A model generated the notes under the pieces. It was not told the DNA's origin, did no database searches, and saw only the letters and a list, made by a program, of their open reading frames with translations. Shown one piece after another: positions 14,599 to 21,145 of a DNA stretch of 22,804 nucleotides. This stretch comes from a virus: IMG/VR virus record IMGVR_UViG_3300024348_000267, positions 1 through 22,804 of that record; one strand, written 5' to 3'. Position numbers and translations under genes: made by a program. Positions within the stretch are counted from its first letter, which is position 1. Each line of letters starts with the position of its first letter.

Positions 14599-17500
14599 AG
14601 CAGGGGATACATACAGAGAACCATCAGACTGTAATCCAATAGTTGATACACCTGAAAAGGATAGGGTAGGAGTTCCGTAAACTGCTGTTGTGGTTGTGGG
14701 GATGTAGGTATTGGCAGTTGAGCCAATTTCTAATTGTGCCCCATAAATAAACGTATTGACAAAACCGCTAGTATTTGCATCTGAAACATATACAATTAAA
14801 TCATTTACTGATGGTGTAAACGTTACAGAATACCTTGTCCAAGTGGTTGTGGCAGTAATAGTTCCATAAATTGTTCCAATGTTATTGCTTGCAATTAGTA
14901 AATTTCTTGTACCAGAAGCAACCCTTACCCAAATACTTGCCGTATATGTGATACCTGCAATACACGTATATAACCTCTCAACTAAAGCCTGATATTGTGT
15001 ATTGTATGAAAGTAAAGTTGCATTTGAGCCACCAAAAGGGTCTGTTTGACCTGTTGTCAATGGCAATGAAAGTACGTTAGTCCATCCAGTAGTATTGTTA
15101 AAAGTATTTGAGTAAACAATTAAATTCTGCCCAGTACCCTTCAAAACTTCTGTCTGAGCAGTAAGCGTCGTAAACACACCCGTAGCAGGGGTTGTTGCGC
15201 CAATAGGCGTGTTGTCTATTGACGTAGCCGCAAATGGCCCGTTGGCTCTGACAGTACCTGTTCCCTTTGGTGTTAGGGTTAGGTCTATGTTTGTGTCTGT
15301 ACCTACGGCTGATACTTGTGGGCCAGAGCCAGTAGCCGCCCCCGTTACCTGAACGTAATTGACTGCAGAGGTTGTTGGTGTTACTTGAAACTGATTTGCA
15401 CCCGCAGAGTTCCTAAATGTTGATGCCCCGTTACCAGTAATATCCCAACCGCCATTACCTTTGGCAAGTAATGTTCCAAAAACAGAAGCATCACTACCTT
15501 GAGTTGAAATAGTTACGTTAGCACCAGTAGCCGCCCCCGTTACCTGAACATAGTTAACAGCAGAGGCTGTGTGGGCTACTTTTAACTGTTGTGTAAAACT
15601 TGTTCCAGCAGTATAAAAATCATGCCCACCTGTGCCTTGCGTTGAATAACTCATCCCAAGGTTTGTATCGCTTCCCCTAGATGCAATAACAGGTAGAAAT
15701 CCAGTTGCTTGTCCTTGTAGGTGAATACGATTAACAGCAGTACCGCCGCTATCAATAATTCTTACTTGCGTTCCAGCACCTGTGTTTAAGTTAACAACAC
15801 CAGTACCCTTGGTAGTCAGGTTTAGGTCTATGTTTGTGTCTGAGCCTTGAGCAAACAAGCGAGGCCCTGAACCCGTAACACTACCAGTAGCCGTTAATCT
15901 GTTGACTGTAGATGATGTGTTTTCAACAGAGAATAAATTGTTAGCCGCATTGTTTTGAAAGTAAACACCGCCATCACCTTTCCATACCGAACCACCGCCA
16001 CCTTTACTTACAAGGCTAATTCCAGTGCTTGCATCAGTACCTTGCGCTGAAATTTGAACATTGCCGCCAGTGGTTGCTCCTGTCAGTTGAACATAATTAA
16101 CTGCTGATGCTGTGGGAGAAACAACTGCTTGAATTGCATTGTTAGCAGTAAATATATGACCGCCACTTGTTCCCTTGGATAAAAAGTTTAAGTCAACATT
16201 ATCATCACTTCCTTGCCCACTAATAGTTGGTCTTCCACCAGTAGCCGCACCAGTCACCTGAACGTAATTGACTGCTGATGCGGTGTGGGAGACAGCCATT
16301 TGCAATGTACCAGCCGCACCAGCCGATGCAAAGTTATGTGCGCCTGTCCCTTTGCTAACCCAAGTAATGCCTACGTTAGTTGCCGCACCATTTGCATAAG
16401 TTCTAGTTGCAGATGCAATTTCATTGCTAATGTTTAAATAGCCAGAAGTTGCACTTGCACCATCTGTAATTCTTAACGCTTCTCCAGTTGTATTTGTAAA
16501 AGATTGTGATGCTCCAATAGTTCTAACAGTTGGAGTTGTTACAGTAGTAAAAGTACCAGCCGCAGGGGTTGTCGCTCCAACTGTTGTGCCGTTAATCGTG
16601 CCGCCTGTGATGGCTACGCTAGTGGCGTTTTGGGTTGACATCGTACCCAAGCCAGTAATATCACCACTAGGAATGGTTGCAGACGCTGTTAATGGGGTTG
16701 TACCGCTTCCCTTGACGTAGCCTGTTAGGGTAGATGCGCCTGTACCGCCATCAGCAACTGCAAGGTCTGTAATGCCTGTGATTGAACCACCAGTAATTGC
16801 TACATTGTTTGCACCTTGTGTAGCAATAGAACCTAATCCAAGATTAGTTCTTGAAGTAGCTACATCAGCAACATCTGAAAGATTATTAGCAGACATCAAT
16901 GCACCAGCTGCAGACACATATGCCGCAACCCACCCTGTAGATGTATACACCTTCATCACATTAGATACTGTATTAAAGTACAATGCACCAGTAATCAAGG
17001 GATTACCGTCATTATCTACTGTAGGATCACTTGCTTTAGGACCCAAATATCTGTCATCAAAATTATCAAATGCCGCAAGAGCCGCATCCTTAGCCGCAAC
17101 AGCAGTTGCCGCTGATGCACTTGCATTAGACGCACTTGTAGACGCACCAGAGGCAGAAGCCGCAGACTGCACTGCATATGCCTGTGAATCAATCGCTGAA
17201 AGGTTAGCACTACCGCTATAGCTTAAAGCACTGTTCTTATACCCTTCAGCTTGTGAAGCTGATGTAGCCGCATTTGAAGCAGAGATACCCGCAGACGTAG
17301 CTGAGGTACCCGCAGTTGTTGCACTGGCAAAAGCTAAGTTAGCCTGTGTAGTCGCTGTGTTAGCTGAAGATAAAGCACTGCTAGCTGAATTACTTGCGTT
17401 AGTCGCTGAAGTAGATGCGTTAGATGCTGAAGTAGAAGCGTTAGACGCAGACGTACTTGCACTAGTAGCACTTGCTAAAGCCTCAGCCGCCTTTGTTGTT

Positions 17501-17934
17501 GCTACACCAGACGCAGATGTTGCAGTGGTAGCTGAATTAGTTGCAGATGTTGCCGCATTAGTTGCCGTTGTTGCCGCAGATGTTGCTGTTGAAGCTGAAG
17601 CTGTAGCAGAGTTTGCTGAAGTTAAAGCATTTGCTTCACTTGTGTCTGCACCTGCAGCACTTGCAGCAGCAGCATCCGCACTGAGTTTAGCTTCAGCTGC
17701 TTTTTGAGCCGCTAATTGCTCATAAGAAAAAGAATCAGAAGTACCTGCATCTTCAAAAGCACCACCTACTGCGGCAGTACTTGTAACACCTGAGTTATAT
17801 TGATACCCACCTGTTGTGTTAGATGTAGTTGGATATACTACAGGATATGAAGAAATACCCGAAGATACACTGCTTTCAAATTCTCCACCTTCTGATTGAG
17901 AAGTAGTACTCCCCGGTTTTTGTTCATATGCCAT
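13189..17934 (-). CDS. Giant fibre/adhesin 1 with coiled-coil stalk, CBM-like domain and YadA-like beta-roll
   Basis: 1581 aa. ATG at 17934 with AAGGAG upstream. Domains: residues 1-75, a Ser/Gly/Thr-rich head with GGEFE and GGAFE; 76-290, an Ala/Ser/Thr stalk (TSASNAS-type repeats, likely coiled coil); 291-345, the common tail-fibre module DDRYLGPKASDPTV...GALYFNT...GWV; 390-465, GGTGAS-type linker; 480-900, about six copies of the TASAVNYVQVTGAATG / QGSDTNIDLNLTTKGTG repeat; 930-1085, a jelly-roll domain resembling carbohydrate-binding modules, closing in QLEIGSTANTYIPT; 1150-1430, YadA-head-like VGGGxxNTASG units with an inserted domain at 1236-1315; 1435-1581, C-terminal domain ending LETTEVTY. 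Probably the main receptor-binding fibre, anchored by its N-terminus. Fibre identity is firm, ligand unknown. Confidence 0.88.
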   Translation of the reverse strand: MAYEQKPGSTTSQSEGGEFESSVSSGISSYPVVYPTTSNTTGGYQYNSGVTSTAAVGGAFEDAGTSDSFSYEQLAAQKAAEAKLSADAAAASAAGADTSEANALTSANSATASASTATSAATTATNAATSATNSATTATSASGVATTKAAEALASATSASTSASNASTSASNASTSATNASNSASSALSSANTATTQANLAFASATTAGTSATSAGISASNAATSASQAEGYKNSALSYSGSANLSAIDSQAYAVQSAASASGASTSASNASASAATAVAAKDAALAAFDNFDDRYLGPKASDPTVDNDGNPLITGALYFNTVSNVMKVYTSTGWVAAYVSAAGALMSANNLSDVADVATSRTNLGLGSIATQGANNVAITGGSITGITDLAVADGGTGASTLTGYVKGSGTTPLTASATIPSGDITGLGTMSTQNATSVAITGGTINGTTVGATTPAAGTFTTVTTPTVRTIGASQSFTNTTGEALRITDGASATSGYLNISNEIASATRTYANGAATNVGITWVSKGTGAHNFASAGAAGTLQMAVSHTASAVNYVQVTGAATGGRPTISGQGSDDNVDLNFLSKGTSGGHIFTANNAIQAVVSPTASAVNYVQLTGATTGGNVQISAQGTDASTGISLVSKGGGGSVWKGDGGVYFQNNAANNLFSVENTSSTVNRLTATGSVTGSGPRLFAQGSDTNIDLNLTTKGTGVVNLNTGAGTQVRIIDSGGTAVNRIHLQGQATGFLPVIASRGSDTNLGMSYSTQGTGGHDFYTAGTSFTQQLKVAHTASAVNYVQVTGAATGANVTISTQGSDASVFGTLLAKGNGGWDITGNGASTFRNSAGANQFQVTPTTSAVNYVQVTGAATGSGPQVSAVGTDTNIDLTLTPKGTGTVRANGPFAATSIDNTPIGATTPATGVFTTLTAQTEVLKGTGQNLIVYSNTFNNTTGWTNVLSLPLTTGQTDPFGGSNATLLSYNTQYQALVERLYTCIAGITYTASIWVRVASGTRNLLIASNNIGTIYGTITATTTWTRYSVTFTPSVNDLIVYVSDANTSGFVNTFIYGAQLEIGSTANTYIPTTTTAVYGTPTLSFSGVSTIGLQSDGSLYVSPAGTGALQAQATTSSATGGNARGANAVDWQTQRASAANVASGQNSVIGGGFNNINSGIYGFIGSGYQNSNSAYGGAIVGGFVNSATGIYSFSGGGYGNTVSGERSVVIGGQANTSAGVLNYIGGGFTNSGTSGSAVTTQSGTMNATTAVTLSGSNANIKVGQYIAGTSIASDTYVAAISGTSLTLSKVASGSSTSTLFFFTPHGVVVGGGNNQATGAYSVILGGGDAGTAANRNVASGDWSFVGGGIKNTASNTGAIVVGGGTYGSGLSAQTASGVGSFVGGGWGNLSVGNGASIIGGVGNQTTSSYSTAIGNYATTRGITGYIAFSACYVPTPTAYGSQAAMLVLGKQTTDATATVLTSEGGAAGTTNQIILPNNSAYYFKGSVIANVTAAANGASWSFEGAIMRGANAASTVLIGTPAINRVAATAGATAWAIALTADTTNGGLAVTVTGAASTTIRWVAKLETTEVTY
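17065..17709 (-). repeat. Ala/Ser/Thr low-complexity stalk repeats in fibre 1
   Basis: Codes residues 76-290 of fibre 1 with short units such as STSASNA and TSATNAA, almost only Ala, Ser, Thr and Asn, with few charged residues. DNA is a series of imperfect 12-21-nt repeats. Because of this, long reading frames without stops also occur on the opposite strand; they are not genes. Confidence 0.75.
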
Positions 17935-17945
17935 TAAATGACTCC

Positions 17946-18857
17946 TTAAATCAGACCACCAGTATTAAAATTAGTTTGGACATTTCCGCCAGAGGCTCTA
18001 CGCCATTTTTCTTCTTTATTAAGGGAAAAGATATTTTCAGTAAATTTCATTTGGTATCTTTGTTCCATTTTATCATCAAACAAATAAGCACCTAAGTTGT
18101 ATAAACCACCCCAAATAAGGAGTCTTTCATTTTGATCACGTAACCAATTAGGTACCTCAGTACCTTCAAACATAACTGTTGTAACAGGAGTAGCATAAGC
18201 TGTTGCCTCTGCAGATGTAGCAAAAGCCTTCTTTACACCAGCTAATGTGCTGAAATACAGGTTAGTTCCACCAGAGGCTACTACATCTAAGTATGGTTGA
18301 TTAGCATCAGATAAACTAATAATATAGTTAATAGGTAATACGCTATACTGCGCATTAAGAGCAGGTAAACGTCTATAATAGTGAATCTCTACTTCTGCAC
18401 CAACAGCTAACTGTGGGTGAATAAAGATCTTGTTGTCTTGCCACATCCAATTGTATACAGAATATTTTTCACTGTATAAGTCAAAAAATGTTCTGCTGTC
18501 TGTTATCTCATTAAATACTTTGCTTACATTAGAAGGAAACGTAGAGTATGATGTACCTAAGTTTTCTTGAGCAAGGGTACGTACATACACAAACTGAGTA
18601 AGGTCTTCAGGAATAAGAAATGATGTATAGGCATTACCATAAGGTAATCCTAAACTATTTTCTCCTTCATTGTCTTCAGCAGTAACAACATACGTTACTG
18701 TAGCTTCTAATGGAGGAATTCTAAGTGTGCGGTAGCATTCATCAGCAGAATACTTTAAGCAATCCTCAATGACGCTGTCTGGAATAGTGTTTACTTCGGG
18801 TTTGTTTGACCAGTCACGTACCTTAGCTACGAGTGCGTCATATTGGGGTGTTGCCAT
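17946..18857 (-). CDS. Putative head-tail adaptor (SU10-type)
   Basis: 303 aa. ATG at 18857 with GGAGAA about 6 nt upstream. The start MATPQYDALVAKVRDWSNKP followed by IPDSVIEDCLKYSADECYRTLRIPPLE is helical and fits the opening of phage adaptor proteins that dock to the portal; I recognise it from podoviruses with SU10-type capsids. A beta-rich centre (EVEIHYYRRLPALNA) and a helical end (KMEQRYQMKFTENIFSLNKEEKWRRASG) follow; the C-terminal helix would fit insertion at the portal-adaptor interface. Its place after the capsid genes and before the fibres agrees with this role. Family assignment by eye only; T7 gp11-type tail tube protein is the functional analogue. Confidence 0.68.
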   Translation of the reverse strand: MATPQYDALVAKVRDWSNKPEVNTIPDSVIEDCLKYSADECYRTLRIPPLEATVTYVVTAEDNEGENSLGLPYGNAYTSFLIPEDLTQFVYVRTLAQENLGTSYSTFPSNVSKVFNEITDSRTFFDLYSEKYSVYNWMWQDNKIFIHPQLAVGAEVEIHYYRRLPALNAQYSVLPINYIISLSDANQPYLDVVASGGTNLYFSTLAGVKKAFATSAEATAYATPVTTVMFEGTEVPNWLRDQNERLLIWGGLYNLGAYLFDDKMEQRYQMKFTENIFSLNKEEKWRRASGGNVQTNFNTGGLI

Positions 18858-18877
18858 ATTATTATTCTCCTAATGTA

Positions 18878-19201
18878 TCAGATTGCTTTTACATTACTTG
18901 TTTTAAGTAATGGATAATCTGTTTCAATAATTTGTTTTAATCGTCTTACATTTGTAGGTTCCTGCATGAATGTATCTGAGTGAATATCAAGACCATACTT
19001 AGTCAAGATATCAATAGCTACAATATCAGGGATAATTGCAAATGAACGGTATGTCCGACCGTTGGCGGCAAATGAATCTAATTCTCTTTGTTGTGCGGCA
19101 TAATCTTTGTATGCACTTACATCTTGTACTAATTGAAAATTTTCTTCATCAGTTTTAACTTGGAAACTATTTTTGTTTCCGTCTTGTGATAGAAAGCCCA
19201 T
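18878..19201 (-). CDS. Small conserved-looking virion or assembly protein
   Basis: 107 aa. ATG at 19201 with AGAGGA 4-5 nt upstream. Mostly helical: an acidic N-terminal half with QLVQDVSAYKDYAAQQRELD, a central hydrophobic motif RSFAIIPDIVAIDILTKYGL, and a helical end RRLKQIIETDYPLLKTS. No TM or enzymatic motif. I have a sense of similar IPDIVAIDIL...YGLDIH proteins near capsid genes of marine podoviruses but cannot name a family. The spacing to neighbours (14 and 20 nt) shows it belongs to the head gene unit. Confidence 0.65.
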   Translation of the reverse strand: MGFLSQDGNKNSFQVKTDEENFQLVQDVSAYKDYAAQQRELDSFAANGRTYRSFAIIPDIVAIDILTKYGLDIHSDTFMQEPTNVRRLKQIIETDYPLLKTSNVKAI

Positions 19202-19215
19202 GTGTCCTCTTTTTG

Positions 19216-19503
19216 TTAGTTAGTCATTGCGGTACTAAAAGCACCGTCAACGGTAAAACAACCGTATTCGTATTTTGTGTTAGCACCTGTAAAAGCTGGT
19301 GTAGCTGCAACAACTAATGCCCCAGCTGTAGCGTTAGCACCATCATAATATTTTACCTGAGTCATTTTACCACGAATAACGTTTGGTGCTCGGTAGTTTG
19401 AACCAGCATCAAGTGTGTCTGCGGAAGTAGCAATATTCACTACATAATTATCAGGAATGTATTGACGAGTACCATCCGTAGCGGTGATTCGTAGAAATTC
19501 CAT
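19216..19503 (-). CDS. Small beta-rich putative head protein
   Basis: 95 aa. ATG at 19503 with AAAGGA about 7 nt upstream. The sequence is short strands and Gly/Ala/Thr turns (MEFLRITATDGTRQYIPDNY; VVAATPAFTGANTKYEYG), without Cys clusters, TM or enzyme motif. Such a composition directly behind the capsid gene would suit a head decoration or completion protein, but I do not recognise a family. The HNH gene separates it from the capsid gene, and if HNH is an insertion, this gene was originally the capsid gene's direct neighbour. Confidence 0.6.
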   Translation of the reverse strand: MEFLRITATDGTRQYIPDNYVVNIATSADTLDAGSNYRAPNVIRGKMTQVKYYDGANATAGALVVAATPAFTGANTKYEYGCFTVDGAFSTAMTN

Positions 19504-19513
19504 TTGTGTTCCT

Positions 19514-19897
19514 TTATATTAGGTCTGAAAAGTGTCTGATCCTATGACAATTAGCACATAGTAAAACACATTTATCAAGTTCTTGTTTTGCTTTTTCATT
19601 TAGGGAAATAGTATCCCGTAGGAAATGAGCAGGTTCTTTGTTTGCTTTTGTAGACGGGTCTGTGTGATGAAATTCAAATGCAGCCTGATGTACTACTGAT
19701 AAACAGTCATTACATTTACCGCCTTTATAAACAATAGCTTCAGCTTTTAAACTTCTAGATTTTTCTTTTCGAAAAATAGACCTACATTCTTTACAATCAC
19801 AATTGTATTTAATACCACTCTTTTTAAGTTTTGTTAGTACAGAAAATTCTGATACCGCTTTGACTTGATTACAAGTCCTACAAGTTTTTGTTTCCAT
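19514..19897 (-). CDS. Free-standing HNH endonuclease
   Basis: 127 aa. A first zinc-binding pair CxxC at Cys6/Cys9 with CxxC at Cys35/Cys38 (CDCKEC), then the HNH core: CNDC (62/65), FEFHHTDP with the catalytic-type His77/His78, and LLCANCHRIRH (Cys114, Cys117, Asn116, His118, His122). This is the four-Cys zinc-supported HNH type frequent as free-standing homing endonucleases in phage genomes. ATG at 19897 has AAGGAA about 6 nt upstream. It lies directly behind a terminator that follows the capsid gene, so it would be expressed by read-through or from an unseen promoter. Very Lys-rich, unlike its structural neighbours. Probably a mobile insertion; a packaging-associated role is less likely here. 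Confidence 0.88.
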   Translation of the reverse strand: METKTCRTCNQVKAVSEFSVLTKLKKSGIKYNCDCKECRSIFRKEKSRSLKAEAIVYKGGKCNDCLSVVHQAAFEFHHTDPSTKANKEPAHFLRDTISLNEKAKQELDKCVLLCANCHRIRHFSDLI

Positions 19898-19911
19898 AAA
19901 TTCCTTATCAA

Positions 19912-19950
19912 TAAAAAAGGGGATATGAACTTGTCATACCCCCTTTTTAA
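19912..19950 (-). terminator. Rho-independent terminator after capsid gene
   Basis: On the minus strand, AAAAAGGGGGTATG, a 7-nt loop, then CATATCCCCTTTTTT. The stem is about 13-14 bp with one A/C mismatch and ends in a T run followed by AT. It lies about 55 nt after the capsid stop and about 15 nt before the HNH start. Its A/T ends would allow partial function on the other strand too, but no gene is seen there. Its place matches the terminator behind gene 10 of T7, where it lowers expression of later genes relative to capsid. Confidence 0.85.
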
Positions 19951-19955
19951 GGTTG

Positions 19956-19997
19956 TTGAGGTTATTGCTCCTCAAGAGTAAGTGATCAGCTTACTCT
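19956..19997 (-). promoter_or_regulatory. Two consecutive RNA hairpins between capsid stop and terminator
   Basis: Two perfect inverted repeats share one base: AGAGTAAG (19975-19982) with CTTACTCT (19990-19997), 7-nt loop; and TTGAGG (19956-19961) with CCTCAA (19970-19975), 8-nt loop. The first begins 7 nt after the capsid stop codon. Neither ends in a T run, so they are not terminators by themselves. They may be RNase III processing sites or 3' stabilisers of capsid mRNA. Structure read directly from sequence; function inferred. Confidence 0.5.
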
Positions 19998-20004
19998 ACC
20001 TAAA

Positions 20005-21120
20005 TTAGGCACCCGACAGACCGAAAATCATTCCGCATCCTTTTGGATTCCTACATTCTAAAGTACCCTCTTCAACGATTTGACCGATGATAGAGTCACC
20101 AAGCTGACCAAGGTCAACTTCTTGCAGAGGACGCAAGCTAGCGTAGCTGAACCACATTGGGTCATATACGAATGCTGTGAAGTTAGCTGTGTTATCCAAA
20201 CCAGAAACAGCAGTATTAGAAATACCCATTACGTAGTTAGGAACAACCATGATGTCACCGAAGTCGGACATGTAGATTTCAACTGACTGACGGAGTTTAC
20301 CGTCTGCGTCAATGTTACGTCTGACGTTACCATCACCAGCATTAGAAGTGCTAGAACCTGCGGACTGAGCCTTAGCAGAGAACACACGACGGTTAGCAGG
20401 AGACAACATCAATTTAGTTGCCTTACCACCGTTTTCGTAGATACCTTGCATAACTGTATCAACGTGTGACAGAGCCAAAGAGACTTTGTCACCAGAAGTA
20501 ACAGTAGTAAATGTACCACAAACACCACCGCCTGGATTAGTAGGAGCAGTGTACTCACCGGGAGTAGCCAATACGTTCAATGCTGTAGCAGGGGTTGTGC
20601 TAGCGGCAGTGTAGTTAATCCAAGACTGATAACCACCGAAAGTACGGGTGCCAGAGCCATTAGAAGACTTCCAAGCGTTTGTCAAATCAAACTCAACGTC
20701 ACGTCGAAGTTCGGTACCACGCTTTTTGAGCTGGTAAGCGTATTCGTCAGCGACACCTGCTTGGTCAACAGCACGCTTAGTTCCAGTAACTGTAACAGTC
20801 TTAGAGTTAATCTGAGTGTAGTTACCCAAACGTGTACGGAAGGGTTCTGCAGCTTGTGCAGAGTTTTGTGTAGAATATGATACACCTTCGGCTACAGGAG
20901 CAGAAGTTGGCGCTGCCAACTCGTCTGTTTGCCATTCGTGAAACACAGCCGTAGCTTTAGTCTTGCCAATAGACGACAAGAAAGGTGTCTCATCACGAGA
21001 GATCATTGAAATAAAGTTCGCTAAGTCTTCACGCTCACCAGCGTTGACAGCGTTACCCGTAGCGGCAGAGCTACGTGCGGCAGCTTTAGGACCGCCTGTT
21101 GCAAAATTATTACCAGCCAT
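20005..21120 (-). CDS. Major capsid protein, SU10/DUF5309 type
   Basis: 371 aa. HK97-fold coat protein that builds the icosahedral head. The signature near residues 30-75 (EREDLANFISMISRDETPFL, SSIGKTKATAVFHEWQTDEL) is that of the SU10-type major capsid family (formerly DUF5309). It continues with KTVTVTGTKRAVDQAGVADE, an E-loop/spine helix region with AYQLKKRGTELRRDVEFDL, and the C-terminal WFSYASLRPLQEVDLGQLGD followed by VEEGTLECRNPKGCG. No N-terminal protease delta domain is present; the separate scaffold gene upstream supplies that role. ATG at 21120 with AAAAGGA upstream. Followed by hairpins and a terminator, consistent with very high expression. Family call made by eye but with strong motif agreement. 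Confidence 0.92.
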   Translation of the reverse strand: MAGNNFATGGPKAAARSSAATGNAVNAGEREDLANFISMISRDETPFLSSIGKTKATAVFHEWQTDELAAPTSAPVAEGVSYSTQNSAQAAEPFRTRLGNYTQINSKTVTVTGTKRAVDQAGVADEYAYQLKKRGTELRRDVEFDLTNAWKSSNGSGTRTFGGYQSWINYTAASTTPATALNVLATPGEYTAPTNPGGGVCGTFTTVTSGDKVSLALSHVDTVMQGIYENGGKATKLMLSPANRRVFSAKAQSAGSSTSNAGDGNVRRNIDADGKLRQSVEIYMSDFGDIMVVPNYVMGISNTAVSGLDNTANFTAFVYDPMWFSYASLRPLQEVDLGQLGDSIIGQIVEEGTLECRNPKGCGMIFGLSGA

Positions 21121-21145
21121 TTGTTATTTTCCTTTTAGTGAGAAA

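Noticed and set aside
16772-17707. Two long Ala/Val-rich open frames on the plus strand within fibre 1
   Set aside because: They mirror the low-complexity Ala/Ser/Thr region of fibre 1; no ribosome binding site and no protein-like composition.
9822-17934. Diversity-generating retroelement acting on the fibre genes
   Set aside because: Repeats are present, but no reverse transcriptase and no template/variable pair with adenine-biased differences is seen in the window.
9822-17934. One original fibre gene split by a frameshift or stop
   Set aside because: Both genes have their own RBS and start, and both carry the complete C-terminal domain, so this is duplication and not a broken gene.
19898-20004. 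tRNA or phage promoter in the gap behind the capsid gene
   Set aside because: The gap is explained by three hairpins; no cloverleaf and no convincing -35/-10 pair.
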